DNA of 64,000 nucleotides, from assembly GCF_027942865.1 (NCBI RefSeq), contig NC_134515.1, positions 11,833,339-11,897,338 on the forward strand, written 5' to 3'. A program made the position numbers and the translations under genes. Positions 25,973 to 40,900 of this stretch are shown piece by piece. Position 1 is the stretch's first letter; each line of letters begins with the position of its first letter. Below the pieces are notes generated by a model. The model saw only the letters and a program-made list of their open reading frames with translations. It had not been told where the DNA came from and ran no database searches. This DNA is from Odontesthes bonariensis. Its lineage: Eukaryota; Chordata; Actinopteri; Atheriniformes; Atherinopsidae.

Positions 25973-28900
25973 CTGTATATCAAGAGATGAAAAGGGTATG
26001 ATGAGAGAAGCAAGGAAACTTCATGACAGGGCATTTCATTATTACATACAGCTAAACTTTAGGACAGGTAAAACCGTATGTACTTAAATAACTACAAACC
26101 TGATAAGAGCCAGGATTGGGCACGTTAATGATGCCAGCTGCCTGTTTGGCTTGCAAGTAGGTGATAAAGCCACTTTTCAAGGCTTGGGTTTGACCAAGAA
26201 CGTCGTCTTGATCTCGACCACAGGGTAGGGCCAGAAGCAAACAGTAGTCATTTTCCACCTGCCATGAAAATTATATTTAGTTTATTCATTTAAATGTAAA
26301 ACAAAATAATCACATCATATTCTAAAGTTTGATCACAAATTCAGCTGCTCACAAATTCAACTTTTCTAATCAATAACTGATATGTTTGATTCTTACATTT
26401 TACAATCTGTCATTTTGGACTAAATAAGAACACTCACAGTCATTCTGCGTGCCACACTGTCCAACTGGGAAGCCTCAAGCCTCATCCTCTGGACAATACG
26501 AAGAAGAGAACCTCCCTCTGGAGGCGGCAGGGAGCGCTGGGACAGTACGGTGTTGCCAGACACAAAATGCAACTGGACAGCAGCCTGGTCATTCTTCAGA
26601 GCCAACATGCCTTGCCATACTATAGGATATTTCTGCAGAAACAAAACAGAAAATGTTTTTAAGCATATCACCCTCTTTGGCATCATCTTGAAAATTAATT
26701 CCATGTATAACGACAGTGCCGGCTCATCAATCTTCTTACCTTCAAAAGCTGCACCATGTCAATGGACCGATGTCCTGAATGCTCCAGCTTGGCATCATGC
26801 CGTGGCTGTTGTGAGCTCGACGAGGGCACCGTTGGTGGAGGAGTAAGTAGGAACGCTGGAGGGCCTTTCTGTAGAGATAGGTCTGGCTTGTGCGTAAGAC
26901 CCATAGGGGACATCAAGGGAGACTGGTATGATGGTGAGACTGTGTCCCCTGATATTCGGGAAATGTGAGAGATGTCTGAAGAGGTAGCATGGCGAAGAAG
27001 GGAGCCCTCAGACTTGGAGTCACTTCCTCCCCCATGTGACTGAGACATTTTACCTCTGTTACCAAGCTCTGGCTCTGGAGGGACCTGTATAAGAAAATGG
27101 GCACAACGTTTAATGATAACCATTTAAGTAATACATAAATATTTGCAAAAAATGAGCATGCAATAAAGCATATCAAGTTACCTGTGAAGATGTAATGCCT
27201 TGGTTACCAAGGTTGTGTCCAGAAAACTGGGTCGGAAAGCCCCTCATGTCTCGATATACGGGAAAGGAGCCTGCCCCTCCAGGATGCATCAGCTGAACCC
27301 CATGGGGGTGAGGAGACACCATCACAGGACTAGATGCATGGACTCCTCGAATTCTACTTTCATTGGAGGTCGGATGTATCAGTTTTCCTTCGAGTGGTTT
27401 CAGAGGTTCTTTTGACGAAAGCTCAATGTTCTTTCCCAATATAGGACTTTTTGATGGCCCGGAGATGTTGCCTGAAGATGTTGTTCCAGTCTCTGGTTTG
27501 CGTGACTGTCTTGCTTCCACAGTGGCCTGCTCTCCCAGTTGCTGGTGCATGAGTATGCGCTGGTGCATGTCTCTGTACTGATCCATGCGAATGCTTGGGT
27601 GGAGCCCTCTGTGATCACTGTGAACCATCATTACTTCTGACTGAAATTGGGAAACCGAAGGCCTACTAAGAGCTTGGTTGAAGTGTCTGGCCTCTTCTTC
27701 ATTTACACTGTTGCCACCAATTCCAGACACTGATCCTTGGGGATTTGAATGAGATTGCAAAACCATATCTCGAATTACATTAGGCTGTGGTGTTTTTGAG
27801 CGCTGTGTAGGCCCTGGGTGTGGAGAAGAGAGGGAATCACCTCGCCTTCCATAGTTTATCCCAGACATGGGTGGGTTATTCAATCTGGCTTCATGAGCCA
27901 TTGACTGAGTGATACTGTGAGGCTGAATTATCACAGAGGATTGTTCCGAGTGTGAGTGATGCACACTAGAGTGGTACGTAGACATCGGTGGCATCCCATG
28001 ACTGAGAACAACGGATGTTCCAATAGGAGAGCTGCTTGGTGGACAGGCTTTGACAAAGGGTGAAGGGGAGTGACCAGCTGTTCGTGGAGACTGGGGTTCT
28101 TGCTTGAGGTGCAGGGCTGATCGATCATTTGCCATGCCTGGGCTAGGACTCATGCGTGTTCCTGATAATGATGGGTGGTGTGGACTCATGACAGGGCTTA
28201 GGTTAGACTGAACAGCTTTGCCTAGGTCCATCTTTTTCGCCAGGGGGTCTGTCACAAGTCCTCTCTTGCCATGCTGCTGTTGAATAACAGCTTGGTTGTA
28301 CATCAAGACTTGAGAAGAACTGACTGGTGGTTGGAACATCTTTACCACCCCCTGAGACCCTGTGTGATATGGAGCTTCAGATTTGTCACATCCAAGACTC
28401 TCCTGCTTGGTACTGGAAATGACAGGTTGAGAATTATAGGACTGGCCTGTCAAAAGAACTCCTGTGTGCCCATAACTTGCATTACTTAGGGCTACTTTTG
28501 GGGTAGTTGACTGGGATGATGTGATAAGTGGGTCTTGCTTTATCTGAGATTTGGATACAGATTGCTGGAACTCGATATCACCAGCGCTAGCTTGAGGAAT
28601 CTGACTAATTTTGGCCCTCATTCTATGGGGTCCTTCAGTTTTCTGACCAGAATAACTTAGAACAACAACACCCTCTGATGTATTGACCCTAAGACCAGGG
28701 CTGGAACCTGCTTGATAGGGAGTTGGCTCAACAACCGAGCGCCCTCTAGTCCCATCCTCAACTAAATCCATGCCAAGGCACCGACTATTCTCATTGGAGT
28801 TTGATCTATACTTCTGCTTAGGAATGGGCAAGCCAATGGTTCGGTTGCTTAGGGAAATTCGAGGAGTTTCTTCTGTATCATAAGGCATTGGAATTCGACT

Positions 28901-31900
28901 TATCACTGAGGTAGCAGGAGAAATGACTGTATGCTGAGTCTTCTCTCCACAGTTCTGTTGGGACTCTGTCAGTGGAGATGGTTTATGATGGACAGGATGG
29001 GGTGAGAATGGTGGCCTCTCTTCAAGATACAACTGTCTTGAGCCCACTGTATCGGTGGGATTTGAACCCTCTGACATTCGGGAAGGACCTGACAGTGCAG
29101 TTGTGACTTTAGTCGTAGGTATAGAATTACTGTTTGATGCTGTCACATATTTAGGTTCCATAAGGATTTTTCTTAAAGTACTGGAACTAAGGTCAATATC
29201 AGAGGCCTTGGTGTCAGGGGGCATTGGGGGATTTGCTGAAGGGGTTCCAAGTGCAGTCGATGCAGGTACAGAGGGAGTTACCACTGTGACGTGACATGAC
29301 GGAGCCACATAGATTCTGCTTTCCTCAGATCTCTGAGGCCAGTCAAGTGAAAGGGGCATTTTGGCAGGTCTCGCGAGGGGTGCACTGAACTGGGTAACAG
29401 GCTGAGAGCGTACAGGGCTGAAAGTAGTAGTACATGGCTCTGGTGCAAGGGGATGCTTTTTACTCGCAGAGATGTTGCCTGTGTCTGAATGAAATGCAGA
29501 TTCTTTGGGTACGGGCTGTTCAACCTCCGGTTGTTCTGCCTCTTTGGGTGTGTCTACAGTTATAGCACTTGTAACATCACGCCTACAAGTTGCAACAGCA
29601 GTGACCAAAGAAGCTGCTGCAGTGTCCCCAGCTGTAACAGTAGGTGCTTTTGATTTAAGGGTTTCTGGATCATCTGGGATTGACTCAGGTAACTTGACAG
29701 GGGAGGGTTCCAACTGAGAAACCTCTTCAGCAGTATCCACTTTTCTGTTAGCTGCACCTTTACGATTTCTTGACTTCTTTGGGGTTTTGGCTCTAACTTT
29801 ACCTGTTTTCTTAGGTGTTTCAAGTAGAATAGGTTCATCAGCTGCCTTAGATTCTACTACTGACCCCTTTGGGCTTGGTGACTGGGAATCATCATCTAGG
29901 TCCCCGGCAAGAATACTATTGATTACCATATGTGTCTCAGGTTCCATAATCTCATTGGAGGATGAGGAAGAGGATATTACAGATTCAGGGGTAGGAGCAA
30001 GAGTAGAGTAAGTTGGGGGAGCTGTGAACCCATCTGCATCTGCACAGATTTCCTCAGCTGTAATGGAATCAATAGCAGCTGCAAGTTCAGTTTCACTTGC
30101 AGGAATGGTTCGCTTCTCCTCCTCAACTTCACCTTCTGGTTCCACTATGACAGGGGTGGATACACTAGGTTGTCCTGAGGGTGGCTCCTTATACTGTCGA
30201 GAAGGTTGGTCAGCTGTAAGTTTGGCTATATTTTCTACTGCTTGCTCTAGTTCCATCTGTTGTGCTAACAGAACAGCAGCTGGATCAGCAGGAAGTTCAG
30301 GTTCTGAAAGTGTGTCCTCTTTTTCCTGTGAAACAAACTCTTCGGACTCTTTTGGAAAGTCTATCATCTGTTCTCCCTCATTATCTTGTACTACTGGCTT
30401 GCTTTTTGTTATCGTAGCAGCTTTAAAAGTCTCAGGCTCAACATCTTGAGAACGAAGTAAACCTTTAACATCATCAACACTAACACGGATCTCAAGATTT
30501 TTTAAACTGTGTGATTTGTCCTCAGGGACCTGCTTTGTATTTCGTTTTAGCCTCGGGGTTTTCATTTTAATACTCTTTTCAGTCTCTTGATTTCTCTCAG
30601 AGGAGGTGGTGTCTATCTTTTCATTATCAGCATCAGTAGATTTTTTTCCACTGGAATCTTTTAAATCTTTTTCTATTCTGTGCACGGGGGAACTTGCATT
30701 TTCCTCCTTATCTAATAACTTGCCAAACAGTTCAGAATCAGCTTTTGCGTTTAGCTCCGACTCATCATGACTTGCTGAATTAGCTTGTTCAGCTAACACC
30801 GACTTACTTCCAGAAGATTTGTCTATTCTACTTCCTTTCTTGTTGACTGAAGTAGATGGAGTTAGTGGTGTTTGTTGCAGTTTCTGTGTGCGGGGTGAAC
30901 GCCATCCCTCAGAGGCTTTTACAACTTCTACAGTACTTAATGTCTCTTTGACCTCTGTATCTAGTTCCAATATTTTCTTTTGATCCACTTTTTGAGGTGA
31001 TAAATCCTCAGCTCGTTTAATGCCTCTCTTAGGAGGGCGTCCTCGTCTGGCATTAGTAGGAACTTGAACATCTTGCTGCACTGGTTCTTTATCAGCAGCA
31101 CGTTTACGCATGCAGCGTGATGACTCTGCTACATCTTTAGCAGCTTGCTCATCTTCATGTAGCGTAGCGTAGACTGACCTTACATTCCTTCGACGTGTTC
31201 TCCCAAGAATCAAACTTGGCTCAAGGTTTTGCTCTGAATCTGACGCATGTATTGGTGACTTGGATGTGGTCTTAGACTCAAATGCTATTTTAGGTGCTTC
31301 TGCTCGAGGAGAGGCCTTTTTGAGTTTTTCCTTGTCAATGCGCTCACTTTTTCGCGTTGCCGGTTTTTCAGTGCTGACATTTTGAGCTGGTTGTGCAGTA
31401 CGCAGTACAGACAGGGGTTTTGCCCTTTTACCTTTAGGCTGTCTGCGGTTTGGTAATGGTTTTATTTCAGCCTCCAGCTCTGGCATACATGGCTCACTAT
31501 CTGTCTCATTTTTCTGAGATTCCTCAAAGTGTTTTGTTTCCTCATTTTTAATTTCAGACTCTTTCATCATCTCTAATTTTTCTTCTACTTTTGAGAAATC
31601 AGAGTAAGCAAATTCTGCAGTCTGTTTCTCAAAGGCACTTAGGGAACCACCAGGAGTGGGAGGCTTATCTTCCACAACAGGATTATGTTCCACCGCCAAA
31701 CTATCACCACATTTAATTTTGGGTTCAATTAACTCGGCTTTTGTTTCGGTTTCATTTTCTGGTTCTGAAATTGTAAGTGTAGGTGCAATGTTTAGTTTGG
31801 GAGCAGCTGATTTTAAATCTTCCACAGGAAGAGAATGGGATGGGGACATTTCCAGAAGTGGCTCCTCTTTTTCGTCTTTGACAAATGACACAGGCTGATC

Positions 31901-34900
31901 TGAGGATGGAGTCAAAACATCCTTCTTTTCTGATTGAGATGCTTCTTTGGGGGAAGAAACAGATGGTGAAACTGACAAGGTTAATGGGGGGCTGGCCAAT
32001 TTGTCGTTAGCCTTAAGTGCTGGCTCAGATTCCTTATCAGACATGACATTATCGCAATAGTGATCTTCATCCCTTTTAATCTCCATCATTGAATCATTCT
32101 CAGCATCATGTGAGAGATGCTCCTTGTCTTTTTGTTGCTGAAGCTCCAAAAACCTACTATGGAAAAGCACTATGGGCTCTTGTGGGATGTCAGCTCCTCC
32201 AGATTCAGAATGTGGCTCAGACGCACCAAGCTTGGCAAAAGGCCTACTACTTCCATTTTCAAAATCATGGTCTTTCCGTTCGAGGCGCTGTAATCGCCGG
32301 GAATCCTGTTCAAAAATTGAACTGTGAAGGAAACGAGAGGCAAATAACTCCTGACGCTCTTGGTCCTGTGGCTTGAGTTCCTCCTTTTTATCATGCGGCT
32401 TTTCGTCAGAGTCAGTACGGATCTTTTTCTTTTTCATATACCAAGAAGGAATAGGTCGTGGTGCTAGCTCTGCCTTTTCCTTATCTGAACAGCTGTGGGA
32501 GACTGGAAAGCGTGAGGGAAGAAAAGACCAATTATCCTCCCTTGAGGAATACAAAGTTTTAGCTCTTTCAAGGAGTGCTTTTGTATCAGGAGTTATTGTT
32601 TTATCTAAAGCGAATGAGTAAAACTTATTTTTCTCCAAGGAGCCTGAAAGCTTGAGATCTGTGATCCTCTCATCGCGATCCCTGAGGATGTAAGACAAGG
32701 AACTGCTCGACTTAGGAGAGATGTGCTTACTTTCTCCATCATCATCAGAATCAGACTGCACTTCTCCAGGTTCCAAATCCGGGCTAATGCGTTTGTGGAT
32801 GCTTTCTCGTTTAGAAATATCACTTGGGAATGTCATTTCCATTCTTAGAGAATCAGATTTCATCCGTCTTTCCCAATGTTGCATTAATTCATCATCACAT
32901 CCAAGCAAGGATGTTTTAAGCTTTGAGAGCTCACTGTCAGAAGACTGAAAATGTCTGGCTGTAAGGCCAAAACTGTTCTTCAAAGATTCTGTGTGTGAAA
33001 ATTTATCTGTTGCTGGAGAAGATTTTCTTTCTTTCTTTGTAACTGACAAAGAGATCTGGGCAGTTTCATCCTCCTCATTTTCAGAAAACTGAGCAGCTCC
33101 TTTAGAAGGTGGTATATTGTATATGTCTTCGTTCAACTTTTGAGAACTTGTAAAGTTGCACTCTCGTTTTACTTTGAGTATTTCAAAGTCAAAATTCTCA
33201 AATTTCTTTCGTTTACTAGAGGAGAAGTCATCATTGGAAATGTCCTGAATCGATTTCCCAACATCATGCATGATGAAGTCCTTTTCAAAATCAAACGTAT
33301 CATTGTTGGGTGACTTTTCAAACTTAGTTAACTTATCAGGATCACCGAGTTTGGATCGCAGCCATTGACTCTGTTCAATTCGTTTTGTGCAAATATTAGT
33401 CTGGTCAATGTTCACAAAATGTTCATCTCCATCAGAATCTCTGTACTTTGCTCTCCCTTTTTCATTTTCAGACAAAACCAGTTTTTGTTCTTTTAATTCA
33501 TCCAAATCAAGACTGCCGTCATCTGATATCTTTGTGAGAATGGAACTGTTTTCACTTTTTGAGCCCTCTAAATCCATTTTAAGGTAGGGAGAGCCTATCT
33601 GCTCCACAGAGTCATCACGCAGCTCCCTGAGATGAGACTGGCTCTCCAGAGGAAGTCCTACAGGGTTGCTTTCACTGTCTAGTCCATCTTTAGGACTGTT
33701 AGCTGAAGCCATCCGCACACATTTATCCTTATGATGCTCCTTTTTATGCATTCCTCGTATCAAAAGGTTCTTCTCCAAGTCTGTCTCCTTTGCATTGTTC
33801 CACAGTTTGTAAAGTCCAGGTCGACCAGGGTCCTCTTCAGTTGTTCTCTTTTGTCGATCCATTCTCCCGGAGTCTTCAAAACGCCTTTTCCTTGCAGCTA
33901 AACGGTCAATATCCACAGAAATACTATTGTCAAATCCAATTTCAGATTTTCCATGTTTTTTGGATTTGATTTTACTGTCCTTGTCAGTAACTTCCACTAG
34001 GCTGTGCAGATTTTTGTCTCTGGGCATCTTCCCATGCTTAGAGATGTCACCTTTTGATGATTCTGAGCGAAATGAAGGACTCCTCTGATCAGCTGTAGGT
34101 GATGCCAATCTAGGACTGTCACTCCCACCTCTCTGTATTTGCTTTTCCTGCACAGCATGACCAATCAATTTTCCTTCCTTTTCTTTAACACGTGTTAACT
34201 GCACCACACATGGGAGAAGGTCTAACCTTCCTTTGCTTGAGCTTTCCTTTAAGATTTTACCGGTCTTGCTTTGTAGTGCAGACTCAGGGCTCAAATCTCT
34301 TTCAAGCTCAGGTTCTGTCTCACATGTCTGGGTAATGGGTGACGTGACCTTAAGCTTCTTAAGCCTCTGTTTTTCACTTTTGTCTTTTTCACCTCGTTCT
34401 TTTCGCCCAGTTCTTTTTTCCTTTTCAACCAAATTCCCCCTTTCAATTTCAAAAACTCGATCCTTCTCAAGTTTTTCAGTTTTATTATATCTTTCAGATC
34501 GAGCCTTTTCCATTTTCTCAAACCTGGGAGGGGATATTGAACTGCAGCTACCACTTCTTTCAGAGGATGGACAACAAATTCGCCGATCTGAATCACTCGG
34601 TATCCTCTCAGAGAGTGAAGGAGATGCCGTAGGGCTAGCAGGACGACGAGTGGAAATGTGAGATGGGCTTTGGCTACGCTCAATGGTCCTCCGTCCATGA
34701 TCACGTCCACGATCCGTTTCGAAGCGCTCCCTCTCTCTTTCACGTTCCCTTTGCAAATAGCTGTATTTGCGAATGTCCTGCTCATAAGGATCAGCTCTGT
34801 ATTCCCGATATTCCCGAGGGTCCTCAAAGTATTGTGGATCATAGTAATCTCCCTGATATGGGTCCCATTCAGCGTAGAACTCTCGGCTTCTCGCAGAGTA

Positions 34901-37900
34901 TTTACGTCGTGGATCTTCACTATATGTTCCAGGTGTTCGTACAGTCTCATAATATTGCCTCTCGGCTTGAAACTCGTATTGGGTTCGTCGCTCATCCCTG
35001 CAAAAGAATAAATTAAAATGGTTTCAGTTTTAGTATCAAACAATACGCAGGCAAAAGCATTTTTCTTTAACAAAAAAACAACACAAACCTTCTTTCAGAG
35101 AGTATGTCATAAAAGTCTCGAATATCCTGCCCAGACGCCTGCATCGAGCGATAGAAAGCCATCTGACTTTCCTGATTTGCAAAGTCCACCTAAATGAGAA
35201 ACAGAAAATTCAGTTGCAACGTTACAGCCAATCAAGCACTGAGAGATCAATATGACTTCAAAGGAAAGCTATATTTTACTTGCCTTAATTTTACTGCCTC
35301 CTATCTTCCACCCCTTTGTGTCTTTGACTGCAGCTTGTGCATATTCAATGTTGTTATACAGGATGAGGGCCATTCCTTTCATCCGGTCAAACACAACCTG
35401 CAGGCCACAGTAAAATTGAAGGAGACAAAAGCCAACTATTGACCACTATGAGGAGGAAAATACACGAGCTTACCTTGACAACGTGTCCATAGCGGCAAAA
35501 ATGACGTGTGAGAAACTGCTCAGTTGTGTTTGACGCCAATCCATCCAGCCAAACGCATGTTGTAGGCATACTCTTTCCAAAGCCCAGCTGGAAAATAAAG
35601 AATAAACATCAGCAATTATTTTTCATATTCAACACCTTATACATGTAGTTTTCATTATTAATGCTGAGTAGTCCGGAGAGACAAAACAGCGTAGTGTTGT
35701 AAAGGTAAGATTTAAAATCAGATCTTCATAAAACACACCTTTAGTCTGTTGTTACCAAGATACTCGCCATCCATCTTCTTAATGGCCTTGCAGACACTGG
35801 CAATGTCGCAGTATTGTAGAAAAGCATACTGTGGGGCTCCATTCACCTTCTTAATGTCGATATCCTTTGAAGACGGTGAAAACAAATAAATTCTGTCTGT
35901 AAGCATGGTAATCTCATTGCATACAGCAAGAGTCTCAACCACTTAACAATGTTAACCTACCACTATTTCTCCAAAGCGTTGAAAGACATTAAGCAGGTCA
36001 TTGTAGGTGGAGGTCTTCTCCAAGTTTCCAATGAATAATGTCCTTGTGGCCTTTGGATGAAACTCGTCAATCCTCTCATCCAAGGGCCGAAACTCATTCT
36101 CACTTTCTGTCTCTGAAAGGTGCAGAGTGTGAGCATGTGGATTTGCCAATATTCATTTGTGGTTCAATTAAAGAACAAAACTCACCAGGGCCATTCCAGG
36201 CTGTGACTTCAATCTGCATGCCAAAAAAAAGCTTTCCCTTTGATGCTCCAAGGGCTTTCTCTTGGTCTTCTTGCTGGCGGAAAAAGACAAGCCCATACCT
36301 CTCTTCTGAAGCTCCGTGGATTTGTACAGATGTTACTTTTCCATGTTTTTTGAATTCGTGAAACAAACCATCCTTTAGGCTTGTATCTGTAGAAAATATA
36401 TCAAATGCATCACCTTTTCCACATTTCAAAGTGATTTGTTTCAATAAAATATGGCTCTTAAACTAAATCATGGGTTGAGAAATAAAACATTTTAAAAAAT
36501 GTTTTTTTTTTGGCACCATTAAACTTACCTGTGGAGCGTACAGGAAGATTCTGGACCTTGATGCCAAAGCTTTTACGTGGTTCATCCTTGTCAAGGGAGG
36601 ATATAGGAAGAGCTGAGGGTGCCGGGACAGCAGCAGACTGCACAGAACGTGCTGGAGAGTCGTCACTTGAGCTACTGCTAGAATCACTGGAGCAAAAGAG
36701 GAACACAAATTTAAAAATGGAAACAAGCCTCACATTTTACCTCTGAAGATGTATGATAGAAAGTGTTATTGTCTTGTCACTGCCTTCATCCAACACTATA
36801 GGATCTTTTTACAGAGATTCAGGTAATCCTAAACATCTGCTGCAAACTGATTTGAACAAACACAAAGATTTGTATTTATCGTGCAGTGCTTCTAGTTATT
36901 CTATAATGAATACTCAATAACATATGTGTGACATGATTGTTATAAACACTGATTCAAAGGAGATAAAATCCGGGTTTGTTCTGTCTAAACCCCAGAGATG
37001 AAAGGATAGACTACAAAAGGTTTTGAAAAGACGATATTATACGCATTTTTCAGATTCAAAGCTTATGTAATGTGACGTGAATGGTTCATTCAGTGCCTTT
37101 TTTGTTGGCTCTTTCCTCCTCATTTGACACTTATGTGGTGCATCTGGTACTCTGTATTAAAAAAAAATAATGTTTACAAAAATAAGGATTTGCATGAGTG
37201 GCATATTCATGGCTGCCACCTCCACCTTCTCTCTCAAACGATTCCCATGTCTGTCTCAGCTTTCTAGGCCCTGTGCTGTTTGTTTCCTTCTCACTTTCTC
37301 CTCCTGTGCTCAGACTCTCCCGGAAGTGCCGCTGACAGAGCCTGGCCTGTGGGAGTGGGCAGGCAGCCAGCACTGGCCAGAAATTTCCAGTTCCAACTGG
37401 ATCTCACGGAGGGGGGGGAGCAATTACCCATACACAGAGGTAGGCAGTGAGAAAAATATAGCAGCCGTCTCCTGAAATGCCCCCCATAGCACTTCCTCAT
37501 CAAACCACATGTGTCGCTACATGTCGTTCAGAGCTGTGTCCAAAGGTGATGCAGTCGGGGGAAAAAAAACAAACAACTGAAGTGGACTTAAGTAAATAGC
37601 CTATATTTAGTGGTAGAAATCCGAATGGAAAGAGTTCTCCACCATTTGACTATTTTGATGTTTTTAATTCATCTGAAAGAACTTGAAAATATAATTGTTA
37701 CTACAAACAGAGCCACACTGCATCAAACAAAAAGGCTGGATTAGCAAGTCAAATGAAAACCAACAGGAGTCAATGGCATTACAAGACTGATGGTCCCTGT
37801 AACACCTGAACTCAAAACACAGCAAGGAAAACGTCAGGATTACAAACAGAGCAGTCATTGTAGTAATTACGCCTGTTGTATTAATATCACTCAACGAAAT

Positions 37901-40900
37901 GTTAAAGAGATGGAGTATGAGACGCTAAATCATTTATGGTGGCAGATGAGTCACATGACTGTTCGATAGCAGTACATAAGGTAACCAGAAACACCCTCAA
38001 ACACCAGCCGAACGCAGTGAATATTAACAAATAAGCATGGGGAGAGGAGACTTGCTCCATGCTAAGCAAAGCGAACCTTAACCCAATCTTAACAACACAA
38101 AAAGTGTGTCATTAAAGCAGTTACAAAGGTCTTCTTTTTTCTTATTTTTGTTACTTTGACTCCTACCAGCAATTACTCATCCAACAGCCCCGTGAAAATG
38201 GCTTTGTCATTTGAAAAATTCACTAATGATTACACCAGAGGGGCAAAGTGACAACACGAAAAAGAGGCTGTCACCCATAAACAGACACCACCTTTAAAAT
38301 GATTTTTTTCAACAAGCAGACACTTGAGGCTCCACCCTATGGGTCATACAAGATATGTATGACAACACTGACAATGTATGTCTTGAGTTAAAGAAAACCA
38401 AACGTTCCAAGTTTGGCCGTGATATTAGATCTTTTTTTCTTCTTTTAAGAACTTACATACGATGAAAGTGAGCACAAGTTAAATCATCACCAAAATATTA
38501 ATCTTATTTCATTAAAAATGGACTGACACGATGACTGAGTATAAAGGGATATAACATTAAGTCTGATAAGACAAACCACAGCTTCTGAATTGATGCATGT
38601 TGAGCAATATTTAGCCCTAGATAAGACTCCCTGCTAACCATCGACGGAAATTAAATTTACACAAGTATCAGCTTGTCAGAGAATGTGGTCTCAACTTAAA
38701 AACTGTTGCATAACTTCATTGGGCCAGTAGAGCTGATAAAAACCTATGCTGAAGAAACGACATTGTCATGAAGACGGCATCAACCGAAGCTAATGTGAAA
38801 TCTCAATTGATTTCAATGCATACAAGTCAGTTTGGATCCAAAAGGGCCACAGAATAGGATGCACAAGGGTAAACAACAGCCATGTACAAGGGAGGAAATG
38901 TTGATGGCATGATTCAGCTTCACTCACCTGCCACTCGTGCTGCTGCTGGTGCTGCTGACTGAGTCTGAACTGGAGGAGCGGCTGCGAGAGCCTGACCCAC
39001 TGTGGGAGCGTGGAGGACGGGCAGCCTGACTCACCAGTCTCTGAGGAGAGGGATTTCGTGAATGTGTTGAATGTGGAGACCGGCTACGGCTGTGGCGGTA
39101 CGACCGCTCTCCCCGCCGCCCGCGGTCCTCCCGATAAAGGTCCCTGTGAACCACACTGGCCAAAGCAAAAGGTTCTCTGGCACGAGACTCATAGCGAGGC
39201 TCTGGTGCCTCAAAGCGACAAGGGCTCCTGCTGTGGGAGCGGTAGAAGCCAACCCCGCTGGATGTAGATCCTCCACTTCCTCCCGTTGAGGCTCCGGCTG
39301 ATCCACTAGCTCCTGTGCTTCCAGGAACGGCGCTTACTATAGTTACAACTCCTGAGGACACGGCTGTACCGCTTCCACTGGAGGTACCAGACCCACTCCC
39401 AGCTGTGCTTAGAGTCCTCTCCCTTGCATCACGATAATAGTCTGTTTCATAGTGCCGTTGACGGTCGAAACTGCTTCCAGGACGTTCGTGATGTCCATAG
39501 GCACCGTGATCATACGCCCGATCCCGACTTTCAGCAGTCCTAAAGAACATGAAGAGACAGCAAATTACTTTGCAGTTACACTTGAGTCATTCAAGACAGG
39601 TGCTGGCATCATACAGTGAACAAAAATTCACCAGGCGTATGGTGGGTTTGTCATTTTTAGACGCGGGGAAAGAAGGAGCAAATTGTTTTTTGCATCTTAA
39701 AAGAGAATTCTTTACTGCTGTGCAGACTGAACTACAAGTGGGTTTTAATGATTGACTGGTTCAGATACGTGAGCATCAAGTCTTTAGATTAAACACATCC
39801 GTTTTCTCTGCCGTCATCAGAGCAACAGAAAACGCTGTAAGCCAACTATCTTTTATGCATTCCTGTAAACTTTATGATTACTATATCCAAACAAACATCT
39901 TCTCTATCTCAGAGAAATAGTGTTTCTTTTAACAAATTTTCCCGCTTAAACATCGGAGAAATACTTGGATCTTACAGTGGTGAGAACCTACAACTATCCT
40001 GAAAAGAAAGAAAAAGTCAACATAGCACACAAAGAGGACATTTTCAGCATATACACCAGACACCTGGTGTATAAAGGAACAGAAGTGTGCAGCTTAATTC
40101 AAAGCTTAATTGAACAACATAGCAGACTTGCTTGCACAAAAGACTAGTTTTGATAAAGGAATGGCAGATTGTGTCTTTGTACACTGCCAAGTCATGCTGA
40201 TCTTGTAACATCCAGCAAATATAAGAAAGGCCACTTTTTGAAGCATTTAATCATGAATCTAAGAGCTTATTTTGAGGTTTCTCTATGTGACTAATAATAA
40301 GCCTATTGTTTATAATTTAACATCACTTGTTCCTTCTGACAAACAAAACTCTTCAAAGCATCTTTTGGCAAGATGCACCCTAGAAACTGTGCTAATAAGG
40401 ACATTCTGTTCAGACTTGAACATCCTCTTTCTGAATATGGCAATCAGAATTTAATTTGGCAATACAACTGCTGTGTCATTACAGCAGTCATATTACAAAA
40501 CTCACCCTAATGAGCAGGACAGGACAGCAATTACTGCTGTTTGAGTTTAGATCAAATTATAATCAGTAAATTAGCCATGGTGTTCCAACATGGGGCCCAA
40601 TATGGTTTAATATGACAAAACTTAAACTCCTCATTAAAAGGCCACTTTAAATAAGAGACTGTTTAATTTTTCATCCAAGAGAAATATTTGGGATTTTAGG
40701 ACTAAATGAAGCTCTGCTGTGATATGCCAATGTAAAATGAAGGCATTATTCCAGTTTATTGAAGAAACATTTAGTATGTAGGCCAGGTTCCCGTCGGGAG
40801 TAATGAGCAAGCATGAATTGCACTAAATAAGTGAACACTTTAAATAATGTACTGCAAATTCTACAAAAATGATGGTATCCAACATTTCTTGCTTGTAAAA

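Noticed and set aside
29055..31898. Several plus-strand frames of 70-142 codons opposite the large spen exon
   Set aside because: They follow from the biased codon composition of the spen exon on the opposite strand; Ser/Ala/Leu-rich with no start context or splice signals.
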